Shown here: positions 34,620-48,528 of the stretch, one piece after another
Layout of the letters: each line of letters begins with the position of its first letter
How positions within the stretch are numbered: position 1 is the stretch's first letter
DNA from: Micropterix aruncella
Taxonomy: Eukaryota; Arthropoda; Insecta; Lepidoptera; Micropterigidae
Length of the DNA: 64,000 nt
Direction: 5' to 3'
Assembly (NCBI GenBank): GCA_944548615.1
Contig: OX155961.1
Span: forward strand, 27,438,414-27,502,413
The notes under the pieces: generated by a model
What the model was told of the DNA's origin: nothing
What the model saw: the letters and a program-made list of their open reading frames with translations, nothing else
Databases searched by the model: none
Program-made: the position numbers and the translations under genes

Positions 34620-35245
34620 TGGAAATATGCAAAGCGTAAAAAACATTTTTGTTTGTTTTTCCAGCATGGTGATATATAAATCCTCATGTGGATTCCATAT
34701 AACTGCATTCGTTTCCCAGTCTACTTCTCACAATTGAATTATACAATATGTGCATAACCCTGACATTAAGAAAATGCTTTAGGTTCCGAATAACGAAACC
34801 TTTAGATAAATTGACAATTCGGCCAGTATTCGGTCAAATCCCATTTGGCGAAATAGTATTAACGAATGCGTATAAAGAAGTCACTCACACGCAGCACAGT
34901 TCATAAACCACGATATTTCGATTCCCATGAAGATCACCTCCTTAATGCATAATAATTACAGAGTAGGTACGGCAAAGTCTGCCGTGGCCGGTTCGCCGCC
35001 CACGAGAGAAGATACGGCAAAAAAAGCCGTTAGCGACTTGCTGCGCCGGGTGACTATAGTTAAGTGCGATCGGGTTGAAAGTGACCCGAGCGACTGCAGC
35101 ATGTTGGTTGCCTATATGTTGGTACCGAATAAATACACGTACCGCCACCACGTACCCGTAAGCCATTTCTGCTCTAGACGGAGTGACGTCCAGCGGAGCG
35201 GTGGCCTGTGTACTCTCCGACGCAAGTGCCGATTCAGGGGTTCTT
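34620..35245. other. Unclassified block ahead of repeat D copy 3
   Basis: The 116-codon frame at 34927-35277 lies in balanced-composition sequence but shows no known domain. The block could be part of a larger form of repeat D, since it runs into it without a visible break. Confidence 0.35.
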
Positions 35246-35786
35246 CACCTTTCTTATACGATTGCCTAACAAAATAAATTAATAGTTAAAAAAAACACTA
35301 AAAACACGCTTTTGGGCTATGATACGATATTGACATACACACGGCTATGATACGATATTCCATCATGGAATGCCAGTGCCTATCTTCCGGCTTCATCATC
35401 AGACCTTGAAACCTAATCGTGGTCAAAGTTCATTCCAAGACTTTTCTAACAAGTCCAAACACAGTTATGATGCGATGTTCCATCATGAAGTTCCAGTTCA
35501 TATCTTCCGACTCCATCATCAGATCAGTTCGACAGTACCATATTATTGTATTATCGTCAGAACTACATACAGCTGCCAATTTTCATGACGCTACGATCCT
35601 TGGAAGATGGTTAAATTAGTTACCTTAGATTCCATTACATTTTATTTATTTTTTTATTTTATTTATTTCCGTAATTCAAGATACAAATTACAAAGAAAAT
35701 CCTTATTCTAACAAAAAGACAGTTTATAATAAGTGTATATATTATACCTAGCTTAGAAAGGAAATTCATCTTTTGACATAACGGTT

Positions 35787-35824
35787 TACCACCTCACTAG
35801 GTCTGAACCTGTGTTGAGGTGGTA
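35787..35824 (-). other. 3' UTR stem-loop of the LINE
   Basis: On the sense (minus) strand TACCACCTCA pairs perfectly with TGAGGTGGTA. Inside is ACAC-AGGT-TCAG-ACCT-AG, where AGGT pairs with ACCT. The sequence lies about 150 bases before the tail. Compare 57166-57205 and 45108-45146. Confidence 0.7.
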
Positions 35825-36212
35825 CTAACATCGATGAATTCTTTTGAGACGAGAGGGCAAATCTTATCTAATACTTAAGTACAATTTAAAATTTAAAGTT
35901 AAATTTAAAAACATAAAAACATCAATAAAATTATAAACTAAATTAAATTTTATGACAATCTACTAAGTTATATGGAATAATAATTATTTTTTATATATTA
36001 GATATAAACACATATAAATATGATATATACCATATATAGATATATATTATTATAATATATATTATATATACCATATAACATATATATACTAATATTATTA
36101 ATATATATTATATAACATATATATACTAATATTATATATAAATTCATACATATAATATGATAGTAGGTATATAAAATAGAGTTAATAAAATATAAATAAA
36201 TATATATCACGA

Positions 36213-37703
36213 TCACACCTGAGACCTTAATAATTTTTCACAGTCTTCCCTAGATTTATTTAAAAGCCAAGTTGCCACCACTCTTCTAAACGTAGCGTAA
36301 GGTACGTCGGTCGTTTGAACGTCCATTGTCAGTATATTGTAAAGCTTTGGAGCTAGAAATGTATAATGTCTTTGTCCGTACGTCGTGTTCATTTTTAACT
36401 CCGGTTGTCTGTATCGATTTCTAGTGTCATGTCCGTGGTCCCGAAGTTTAATAGTCGCAGTCCTGTCATTCCTCTGGAAGTACATCAAGACCGCTCTTAT
36501 GTACAACTGTCGAATGTCCATTACGTTGAAGTCTATGAATAACTGGTCGGATGGGAAACGGAGCGGTCTTCTATTAATAACCCTAATGAGGGCTTTCTGG
36601 GCCTTTATTGCCGGGTCAAGGATTGATTTAGCCGCTCCACCCCATCCTATCTGTCCGTATGTAATTATTGATTGCGCTAGTGCATAGTAAGTCGTTTTAA
36701 GCATAGATGGGCTAAGTATATTTCTAATATTTTTAAATATGTAAATTAGTTTTCTAAGACGTGTCGCAGTCTGGTCAACTTGCTTGTGCCATCTCAGGAA
36801 GCCGTCTATCAGGATACCTAAGTATTTTATACATGACGTGCGTTCCAGCGGTTGGCACATGCAGTTTGTCCCTTCACAGTTGTGTAATAGTAAATGTTTT
36901 TCTAGTCCCGGTTGATTCCGCCCATCTATGCTAAAGGTCATGTATTTCGTTTTTTCTATGTTAAGCGTCAGTAGATGTTCATTTAGCCAGTCATGTGTCT
37001 GATTGAGTCCTTTCTTTGCCTTTACAAATACAGACTCCCAGGTGTTACTCTCAAACAAAAGCACTGTGTCATCGGCAAAAGATGCAATAACACCTGGTAT
37101 TTCCTGCCTACAAAGGTCATCTATGTAAATCAAAAACAATATTGGTCCTAATGTACTCCCTTGAGGAACGCCGTAGTCAATATTCATCCAGTTACTTATT
37201 ATTGTGTCATTTAGTTTCACTCGTTGTGTTCGTCCTGTAATATAACTTCGGAACCAGTCCAGTTCTATGTCTCGTATACCAATCTGCCGTAGTTTGTCTA
37301 ATAGTTTTATGTGATGTACTGTGTCAAAAGCTTTGGCCAAATCAAGGAACACTCCAAGGCATTTTCGGTTCCTGTCAACATTTTTTGAAATAAATTTTGT
37401 CACTTTTAATATAGCGTCTTGGGTGCCCATGTTTGACCTAAAGCCGTATTGTCCTGCCGATAGTAGTGAATTGGTTTCCAGGTAGTCAGTCAGTTGTTTC
37501 TTTACGTGTCGTTCTATAATTTTGCTAAGTGAGTTAAGTAGAGATATTGGTCTGTAGTTTGTCAATTCCGTTTTATTACCCCCTTTGAAGAGCGGCAACA
37601 CATTGGCTTCCTTAAGGTGATTTGGGAATAAACCATGTTCGATACTGCAATTGAAGATATGCACAAGTGGTGGTGCGATTTCCTTAGCTGCAATTTTCAA
37701 CAT
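36213..37703 (-). CDS. LINE reverse transcriptase, intact 3' two-thirds of ORF2
   Basis: A 496-codon frame without a stop or frameshift. It opens near the start of the reverse transcriptase domain (FPNHLKEANVLPLFKGG, NYRPISLLNSLSKIIE) and contains GQYGFRS, FLDLAKAFDTVHH (about 119-131), GVPQGSTLGPILFLIY (178-193) and the catalytic SFADD (D211, D212). The post-RT region includes KYLGILIDGFLRWHKQ and YGQIGWGGAAKS, and the natural C-terminus follows. The N-terminal endonuclease domain is missing through 5' truncation, so the copy cannot move by itself. The in-frame ATG used here is simply the first available, not a native start. Intactness implies a fairly recent insertion. A diverged relative lies at 39960-41932. 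Confidence 0.9.
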   Translation of the reverse strand: MLKIAAKEIAPPLVHIFNCSIEHGLFPNHLKEANVLPLFKGGNKTELTNYRPISLLNSLSKIIERHVKKQLTDYLETNSLLSAGQYGFRSNMGTQDAILKVTKFISKNVDRNRKCLGVFLDLAKAFDTVHHIKLLDKLRQIGIRDIELDWFRSYITGRTQRVKLNDTIISNWMNIDYGVPQGSTLGPILFLIYIDDLCRQEIPGVIASFADDTVLLFESNTWESVFVKAKKGLNQTHDWLNEHLLTLNIEKTKYMTFSIDGRNQPGLEKHLLLHNCEGTNCMCQPLERTSCIKYLGILIDGFLRWHKQVDQTATRLRKLIYIFKNIRNILSPSMLKTTYYALAQSIITYGQIGWGGAAKSILDPAIKAQKALIRVINRRPLRFPSDQLFIDFNVMDIRQLYIRAVLMYFQRNDRTATIKLRDHGHDTRNRYRQPELKMNTTYGQRHYTFLAPKLYNILTMDVQTTDVPYATFRRVVATWLLNKSREDCEKLLRSQV

Positions 37704-37922
37704 TAGTCAGTCACATACAGGTCGACCTAATAAAAGCGTGTTAAAAAATAGTGTAATGTGTTCAGGGTTCATCTATGCATGTTTTTCGTTCCTTTATATC
37801 ACTGTAACTTCTAAACTCTTGAACCGACTAAGGTGTGTGGCATTGTTAGAACCGTTATGTCATTCCGAGTGTCAGAAGGTACCTTAACCACGGTATACCC
37901 CAGACAGTAGCTTCTCCCAATG

Positions 37923-38582
37923 TAGGGGAACACGGAGTAAGACGGGAACGCTATGGAGAAATACGTATAAAAACCACACTGAATTTTACAATCAAAAAAG
38001 TTTATTAAAAAATATTAATATTGGGGTTTACTTATACTAGTATATTAGTATTTTCACAATTCTCAATTAAAAACTGCTTAAATAAAACTTACAAAATAAA
38101 ATGGCAAACTCCCATCTTGCCCCGTATGCGGGGTAAGATGGGGCAATGGTCGGGGTAAGGTGGGTAGGTACATTATTGACAGTAGGACCAGATGTGGCAA
38201 ACCTCTTTTTCAGGCGACCAGAGTTCACACATTTGGCATTGGCAAGATGGGGACATAACGAAAAAGTCTTATCTTGATACTTGAATGAAATGCTTGAAAT
38301 ATTAGGGACCAGTCGATATGGATGGCGTAAAACGCTCAATCTATACTCGTCTTCATCCCGTTTTGTATCACTGACCAAATTTGCCGCGTCACAATAGGGA
38401 AAAATCTTCTGTACGATTTTACGCGCAATACGACCGCTCACTGCGGGTGCTCGCAGCGATACTGAGAGGCGGCGGCGAAGCTTTCGAACGGCGTATGAGT
38501 CACGGGGTTAACTACTTGCGTTTTGAGAAGAGTAGGGGACCCCGTCTTACCTCGTGACCCCGTCTTACCCCGTGTTCCCCTA
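37923..38582. mobile_element. pogo-type MITE, 656 bp, TA-flanked
   Basis: 37925-38580 lies between TA dinucleotides. The ends read inward GGGGAACACGG(A or G)GTAAGACGGG; CCCCGTCTTAC-like words recur inside both ends and in the middle (about 38118-38165). The minus-strand frame 38067-38441 may be a leftover of internal transposon coding sequence, but no catalytic block is recognisable. The insertion lies in the right flank of repeat D. Confidence 0.75.
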
Positions 38583-38588
38583 TGTGTT

Positions 38589-39360
38589 GTTGACCGTTGA
38601 GAAGCTCCCTCGTCGGGAGCCAACCCTGGGTGCAGTAGCCATGTCATGGTGGAACTAAGAATGGGCTGTCGTAATTGAATGCTATACCAAATTTCGTGGC
38701 TGTACTGTTGACCGTTGATGTTAATGGGCGTTGATGGGAGTTAATGGGCCCTTGCTGGGTTGGCCACGAAGACCTATTCTGTTCAGGGTCGATCACACTC
38801 ACGGGTCAACACCCATCCGACGGCCTCCACGCACGAGGTGTGAACCTGGGTAGGACTCTGGCCCTGGTCAGTTTCCCCTGGGAATCAAACCTCTGGCGCT
38901 CCTGGACGGTCTGCGCACCGTGCGGCGCAAGCCAATCGATTGTGCACTCTGACTAACAGTCGGGGGAGTCTGGAAGCTGTACTGTTTCCTATAGGGCGGG
39001 GGTGGTTGCGAACCTTACGGCGACTGCTCTTGAAATGACCATCGACCATCCGATCCTGGGTGAAAGCCGGGCAAAGGACGCCGTGGTCCGCGATAGATTC
39101 GGTATACACCGTTTCACCGCTTCGTAAGGGAGAGGACCGCTCAAGCGACCTCGCTGTAGTCGACAACCCTAGTTGTTGACCGTTGATGTGTCCCCTCGAT
39201 GGAAGCCAACTCTGGGTGCAGCAGCCACGTCATGGTGAAATTTAGAACAGTCTATCATAATTAAATGCGTATACAAAATTGTGTCTGTGCTGTTGACCGT
39301 GGAAGAGCAGCATCGTCGGGAGCCGATCCTGGATGTAGAATCAGGTCATGCTTACCATAA
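38589..39360 (+). repeat. Tandem repeat, ~117-bp units, interrupted
   Basis: Units begin GTTGACCGTTGA and contain CGTCGGGAGCCAACCCTGG and CAGCCATGTCATGGTG. One full unit is at 38589-38705, another at about 39176-39292 and a partial third to about 39360. A GC-rich retroposon is inserted at the start of the second unit. Confidence 0.7.
38706..39189 (+). mobile_element. GC-rich retroposon with 16-bp target duplication
   Basis: TGTTGACCGTTGATGT occurs at 38706-38721 and 39174-39189 around an element with the family 5' block (TTAATGGGCCC) and the 3' terminus GACAACCCTAGT. It has an internal deletion: the sequence jumps from GCGACCTCG straight to CTGTAGTCGACAACCC. The tandem-repeat context could in principle supply one of the two flanking copies. 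Confidence 0.65.
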
Positions 39361-39955
39361 CAATGCTTTGTCGTCGGAAGTGAACCAACACGTAAAATTT
39401 CAATTTCATAGGATCAGAGGAAGTGGTTGTAATACAGGTTGTAAGATTTGACCGAAACTAACTGACAAATATTGCAAGGTAAGTAGACCCTCGCAAAAAT
39501 GTTGTCGGCGACTGTATTACAGCGTCTGGCAGCTCGAACGGGGTAATGGCATTATATAAGTCGCGTCGCTGCCTAATGCCGGCAATGTATCAGACTTAAT
39601 GAGATGCCGCGGCGGCACAACCACGGCACGACCGACCACGGCAGCCCGACTCACTTTTTTACGGCCCAAATACATAAGGCCTTTTCATGCACACCGTCCT
39701 TTTCATGGCGTACTTTGGTATAGTCGCTACTTTGGTATAGTCGCCTCTATAGATGCGGCCCAAATTAGAGCCATTCACGCGAAAGAGGCTCCGCAATGTA
39801 GGGGAAGAAGTGTTAGGGATGCTTCAGGATTGAAAGAGACACGTAAATCTATAGACGAAGCGTAACTTTATACAAGCCTCTTCATCATTGTCGTAACGGC
39901 GTGTTTTATTAAAGGTGGAGTATGCTTACAAGATTGAAAAACAAAGTGACTAACC
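39361..39955. other. Unclassified block
   Basis: No recognisable gene. It includes a short tandem of ACTTTGGTATAGTCGC (about 39711-39745) and CG-rich sequence at 39595-39660. It has the look of old dispersed-repeat sequence. Confidence 0.35.
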
Positions 39956-39959
39956 AGCC

Positions 39960-41932
39960 ATTTAATAAACATTAAAACGGATCCATTGAAAAATACTATG
40001 GATGCAACATTGACATGGAAGCAACATGTAAGCAACCTAGCCACAAGAACAAGGAAACTCGCCTACGTGTTTAGAGAGCTTCGAAATATTCTACCAAAGC
40101 CCCTTCTCAAAACTGTGTATATGGCGTTGTGCCAAAGCCTGTAGTCCTATGGCACAATCGCATGGGGTGGTTGCATCACACAAGTATATATACTCCTTCC
40201 TTTGATCAATGCGCAGAAGCTGATTCTAAAGGTCATCAATAAAAAAAACCCCTAGATACCCCTCAGCGAAACTCTTTACAGAATATGGAGTACTTGATGT
40301 GAGGAAATTATTCATAAAACAATTACTAATTGAGTTTCACAGAATCAAGGATCAGCAGACAAGAAGCCAACAAACTAAAAACACAAGGAAAGCTACTGGG
40401 TCGAATTATAATATTCCGATTGTGAAGTCCTCATTTGCCCAAAGGCATTTTTACTTCCTTGCGCCGAGATTTTATAATAATTTAACCCGCTGAGCACGTA
40501 ACATCCATTTGGGGACATGAATGGCGGCCGCCGAAATTCTGAAACGTCCACTACTGGATATAGCGCTCGGCTCTTACGAAAATGTCGTTTAAATTTCGAA
40601 ATGCGATTGTATATTCTATCGAATGATGCCATAATATAGCCAAATATGCAACACTATGAAATTGCTCGATTGCCGCATGCGATGTTAGAAATATGAATCA
40701 CTACATCCTTACAAAATCGATGACCTCATTTCTGACGACAGTCGCAGATCGCCCATGGCGGCGGCGCGCGCGATGTTCGCCGAAGTGATTGTGTTGTGAA
40801 GTGTTTGTGAAGTGTTTTCTGGATATAAGTGCAGTTTATACCGGATAAAAGTGAGTATTTCCCTTTTTAAGTAGATTAGCCAGTAGGATTATATAATTTC
40901 GACAATCCATTTGCTGTTTTTCACAAATTTTCGAAGAAAACACTTTGTCAACAAACCAAGGCTCGCGAAATAAATGCCCGTGTTTATTTTGTAATGTTTT
41001 TGAAATATCCCGTTATATCGCGAAACATGACGTAATGTCGCTTTAATTTACTAATAAAATAGGTATTGCTTCATTTACATCCTAAGTTATCACATAATTA
41101 GGCGTATTTTGAACATTATATGTTGTGTTCTAATATTGCTCGCGAAAATGAAACTTGTTTTGATAATTACTATGAGAGAAAAAAGTGCGATAAAGTTTAT
41201 TATTAGGTTCAGACGCGGAAACTCTCAAAACTTTAGATTTTTCTATAATATCAGACAAAGCTCAAAGTTCTGGTGTGATTTCTAAGAAGAAGTGATGTAG
41301 TAATAAAGTTATTTTGAAAGAATTTCATATAAAAAAATACCATAAGTAGTCACAAATTAAAAATTAAAAAAATTTTTTTTTACGAGAATACATACAATTT
41401 TTCTTGGCTGAATAAATAAATATTTTTTCCGTATTTTTGTATGCAAATAAGTAAAAAAAAATATCGTTTTGGTAAAGCATTTAATAGAGAACATAACTGT
41501 ATTTACAATTTTTGATATTTACAAAAACTGTATTTACAAAAAAATCGAAATGATTTTATAGGCGAGTTTTTTCAGTTTGCCAATTTTGTAATATTTATTC
41601 ATTATTATCCTAATTGTTTTACGAGATAAGGTTATAATGTTTTATATGTCAAATTTCAATGCGATCATTTTTCTCTTTATCTTTTTTTAATCCGATTAGT
41701 GGTTTATAAGTTATGATCGTTTTTCTCAAGGCCGTTGACTCGCGTCGATTTTTTGCGCGAATATGTCGCGCGCAAAAGTGATAGGTGACTTTTTACCTCG
41801 CAACGTGAGGGGTTAAAGGAGAGTTATAAGAATGCAAACAACTTAAAATCATTCAAAATACTTATAAAGAAGTACCTGCTTGAAAGGGGTCCAATGTATG
41901 CGGAGTCTCAATTGCTCTCGCTAATAATTTAA
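39960..41932 (+). pseudogene. LINE ORF2 C-terminal remnant, split by a piggyBac-type element
   Basis: The translation shows TWKQHVSNLATRTRKLAYVF, PKPLLKTVYMALCQS, a stop, then SYGTIAWGG, corresponding to the post-RT region of the intact copy at 36213-37703. Further on, AQRHFYFLAPRFYNNL is cut at a TTAA (40482-40485). After the inserted element (40486-41812) and the second TTAA (41813-41816) the frame resumes and runs to TAA at 41930-41932. At least two stops are older damage. The 3' UTR of this copy continues into the TA repeat at 42008 and, past another inserted transposon, to about 45290. Confidence 0.75.
40482..41816. mobile_element. piggyBac-type non-autonomous element, 1.3 kb
   Basis: The element 40486-41812 is flanked by TTAA (40482-40485, 41813-41816). 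Ends read inward CCCGCTGAGCACGTAAC and CCCCTCACGTTGCG. The last ~230 bp resemble the interior of the 305-bp TTAA MITEs. Around 40770-40860 there is a leader-like CG-rich block followed by AAAAGTGAGTAT, close to a splice donor, suggesting a leftover 5' exon of an autonomous ancestor. No transposase frame remains. Confidence 0.75.
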
Positions 41933-42007
41933 GTTGTTTTATTAAATTATATATTACTAACTAATATCAAATCTCGTGTATTATTTGCTATGTATATATA
42001 TGTGTAG

Positions 42008-45290
<3,283 letters not shown>

Positions 45291-45419
45291 TTTTCAAAAA
45301 AAAATATAATTACAATTTAGTTACTTAATCGTTTTGAGACTAAGAGTTTTCTTTTTTACAGAACTTCCGTGTCTCTTTAACGGATTACAACGGAATACAT
45401 GCCTGGTTAGTCAAATGAT

Positions 45420-45975
45420 AATATTAACAATAATAAATTTAACTTTTCACGTACCAAGGTTCAACACTAACTATGGTTCCAATTCGTTATTGCCGCGCGT
45501 TATGCATGCATACAATGTATGCTTTAACGATATTGACATATTTAACCACCGAAATAGTCGATCCCTTGTTAAGGAGGTACGTGAAAAGCTGATTATCAGA
45601 TCGGATTGAATTAGCATGCACATACAAGCACTCACAAGCACATTCGCACTACAGATACACACACCCACACACACCCATACATACACGCACACACACATGC
45701 AAACACACACACGCGCACACATACACGCTGTCCATCATACAAACACACAATAACCCCAATACACTCGCACATAGCGATTTTAACTGTTAGTTTTAAATTA
45801 TTTTTGGTTTTCTTTGTATTGTATTGTTTAGCACATTTTGTAATCCTTATATAGCAAGTAATTAAAAACATCGTTGGCTTTACTACTGTTATATATTATG
45901 CGTACCTACATGTTATTTCTTTATGCTGTATGTTTCTAACAAAAATAAAATAAAATCAAAATAAAATAATAAATC
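45420..45975 (+). pseudogene. Jockey-like LINE C-terminal remnant
   Basis: The translation NLTFHVPRFNTNYGSNSLLP... DIDIFNHRNSR matches the very C-terminus of Jockey-like elements (compare LSFHVPPRMARF... NIDLFNMKEN at 33240-33410). After the stop near 45607 come a CA-repeat region (45655-45730) and a 3' end with GCTGTATGTTTCTAAC and an AAATAAAATAAAATCAAAAT tail. Confidence 0.7.
45655..45750. repeat. (CA)n-rich microsatellite
   Basis: Imperfect CACACA/CATACA repeats inside the 3' UTR of the LINE remnant. Cysteine/valine-rich frames read through it are artefacts. Confidence 0.85.
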
Positions 45976-46269
45976 TTTAGTTTTAATGAAAGGCAAGTAT
46001 AATACCTTGCGGCAATGTCTATCAGCTAACCTATAACGTAAGGTTATAATACAAGTATTGTGTAGGCTACACAAAAGAACAATAAAAAATAAACTGAAAA
46101 CTAGACAAAAAGATGATTAAAAAAGAAAAATTAATTATTGAAATTAAATAAAAACGCAGAGGAAAGGACGAAGGAAAGAAAGGGAAGCGAAAAGTAGGGT
46201 TATTGGTAGTAGCGAAAAGTAGGTAGGTAGGAGAAAAGTAGAAGGAGGGTTGGATAATTTATGGATATA

Positions 46270-46400
46270 AGATTACATGGTCCTTGAGCCTGGCCTTAAC
46301 TTTGGTGATACTGGGCGTTCTTCTGACATTGTTTCGTAGAGCATTCCAGAGTCGTACAGCTTCCATGGAAAAAGTCACTGCTGTGACCAGGGATGGATAA
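46270..46400 (-). pseudogene. LINE C-terminal scrap
   Basis: Minus-strand translation contains FSMEAVRLWNALRNNVRRTP followed by SITKVKARLKDHV, the typical last segment of CR1/Jockey-type ORF2. Nothing upstream of it is recognisable. It belongs to a subfamily different from its neighbours. Confidence 0.6.
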
Positions 46401-46634
46401 ATGATCAGTTTTCCTTACGGGTAAAGGAATTATAATAATAACAATTATTACTATTTATTTTGGATATGCAGCTTTGCTGATAAGTCCAGTTCAGATATTG
46501 CAAAGCTAATCATAACCATCGAATACACACGTTTTTATGTACACATCTAGCCTGTTTTCAAAAGGAATTGACAGAGCTTGCAGTAATCACTTGTAATAGT
46601 AGTTTATTCCGGATGTACACTACTTTATGTAGCA

Positions 46635-47319
46635 GAACGTTCTCAATAACTAGAGCTGTCGACTACAACGGGCGAATCCGTCACCTCAGGAAGTTTTGAG
46701 GACATTTGATAGTTCTGTCTACCGGGAGGTGAGCGCAGAAGACTTAGGACAAAACAGTCCACCGTCAAGCTCCGACACATGCCCGTAAGTGGCCAACGCC
46801 CTAACCGCGAGATAGCCAGGTTTGTTAATCAGCAGGCCTACACTCGCGCCCTCACTACCAGTTGCAACGAGATTACTCCGGTCTCCCGACTGGTTACGAG
46901 TTCGAGGTCGCTTGCGCGGTCCTCTCCCTTATGTAGCTGTGAAACGGTGTCTACCGAATCTATCGCGGACCACGGCATCTATTGCCCGGCTGTTCACCCG
47001 GAACCGGGTAGCCGATGGTCGTTTCAAGAGCAGTCGCCGTAAGTTGAACAGCTACTCTCGCTCTATAGGAGACTGCACTGTTTCCAGACTTCCCCGACTG
47101 TTAGTCAGAATGTACAATCGATTGGCTGATGCCGCACGGTGCGTAAACCGTCTAGAAGCGCCAGAAGATTGACTCCTGGGGGAAAATAGCCCTCAGACAA
47201 GAACCTTCATGCATAGAGGCCGCCGGATGGGTGTTAACCCGTGAGTGTGACCGACCCCGAATAAATGGGTCTTCGTAGCCAACTCCAACAGGGCCCATTA
47301 GCTCTTAAACGTTCTTAAT
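46635..47319 (-). mobile_element. GC-rich retroposon, near full length, minus strand
   Basis: The element 46647-47307 is flanked by AACGTTCTCAAT (46635-46646) and AACGTTCTTAAT (47308-47319), a 12-bp duplication with one mismatch. Read on the minus strand it starts AGAGCTAATGGGCCC and ends with the block GACGGATTCGCCCGTTGTAG and GACAGCTCTAGTT. No tail. With the copy at 11634-12214 it is among the longest in the window. Confidence 0.7.
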
Positions 47320-47934
47320 AGGATAAGATAAAAAAAATCACGGTAGTGTTTTCAGCTGTGACCTTGAAGATTTGTATTAACGTTTAATTGGTAAATATTC
47401 TTTGACCAGATAATACTTTGTGGCAATTTTGTAATGCTTCTTTTTCTGCGTTGCACCTTTTCCATGACAACTATAAGTATAATTTGCATAAGTAGGAGTT
47501 CCAGAGATGATAGCTATACTCCAGAATAGGTCTCACATATCAATGACTTGTTTAACCTTATTAACACCCTTTTTTAAAGGCCATCTGATCTTAGCCATCG
47601 ATAAATATCACATCCCAATATTAATTTTCTCTTGTGGTGCGGAATCCTGCTTATAACAGCATCATGCTATCTATCTATCATGATATATTTATGCACGTAA
47701 ATTCCGACGCGTTCAGCGGCGCTTTAATCATGAAGACACACTGCTATATATCGTTTCTTTTCACACCGCTTCCACCAATTGAAATAAATACGATTCGCTA
47801 CTCTGCAACCCCCACAAAAATACGCCTTGGAAAAATGACGATCTTCTGCTACTTTTTTTTATCCGTCGAGTGATCGACTAAGCGCGGATTACACGATCGT
47901 ATAGCATGGTTAAATTATATTGTTTTTTTTTGCA
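47320..47934. other. No gene recognised
   Basis: Intergenic, mixed composition. Its only notable feature is a balanced-composition block at 47630-47830 without coding evidence. Confidence 0.45.
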
Positions 47935-48372
47935 GCTAGGCCACTAAGACCTATGTTGTTAGGGTCGGCCACTCTCTTGTAACACTCACACGCCAGCCTC
48001 CACGCTGAAGTGCGAGACCGGGTATCCTTTGCCCGGCTGTTCACCCAGGATCGGGTAGCCGATGGTCCATTCAAGAGCAGTTGCGGTAAGGTCCGCAACC
48101 ACTCCCGCTCTATAGGACACAGTACTGCTTCCAGACTCCCCCGACTGTTAGTCAGAGTACGCAATCGATTGGCTTATGCCGCACGGTGCGCAGACCGTCC
48201 AGGAGCGCCAGAAGGTTGATTTCTAGGGGAAACTATCCCTAAGGCCAGAGTCCTACCCAGGCTCGCACTTCATGCGTGGAGTCCGTCGGATGGGTGTTGA
48301 CCCGTGAGTGAGACCAACCCTGAACAGAATGGGTCTTCGTGGCCAACTCAGCAAGGGCCCCTTAGCTCCCTA
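47935..48372. repeat. GC-rich retroposon, inverted arrangement
   Basis: 47935-48022 matches the family's 5' region in plus orientation (CTAGGCCACTAAGACC, AGGGTCGG); 48023-48372 matches a longer 5' region in minus orientation, ending AGGGGCCCCTTAGCTCC-like on the right. The two 5' ends point outward. This may be a 5' inversion formed during reverse transcription or two copies joined by deletion. Confidence 0.6.
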
Positions 48373-48528
48373 AATGGAAAGACAATACAGAATGGCGCTG
48401 AAGCGTACCGCTCAACTACCAAGAAGAACACCAACCGATATGATCAGGAAAATGGCCGACGCGGATCTGCGCGCGGAAGATCTAAACAAAAAAATGCTGA
48501 TTAGCATAAAAGGACTAAATATTGACGA

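Larger units (their letters stand above)
35641..37705 (-). mobile_element. 5'-truncated Jockey/CR1-like LINE
   Basis: A minus-strand element inserted into repeat D. Its 3' end is an (AAAT)-type tail at 35641-35668. The 3' UTR holds a strong stem-loop (35787-35824) and a TA-rich tract (about 35990-36180). The coding part is 36213-37703, and truncation falls just upstream of the reverse transcriptase. No clear target duplication. Confidence 0.85.
35250..37922 (+). repeat. Dispersed repeat D, copy 3, split by a LINE
   Basis: The repeat runs to TTAGATTCCATTACAT (35640) and resumes at 37706 with CACATACAGGTCGACCTAA, exactly as continuous sequence reads in copy 1 (1970-2030). About 2.06 kb of LINE sequence lies between. 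The right part continues to about 37880 with the CGTTATGTCATTCCGAGTGTC block. Confidence 0.75.

Noticed and set aside
38589..39360. CRISPR-like array
   Set aside because: Units are about 117 bp, diverged and head to tail without unique spacers; the context is a eukaryotic genome.
45471..45871. Cysteine/valine-rich frames
   Set aside because: They read through a CA-rich microsatellite in a LINE 3' UTR.
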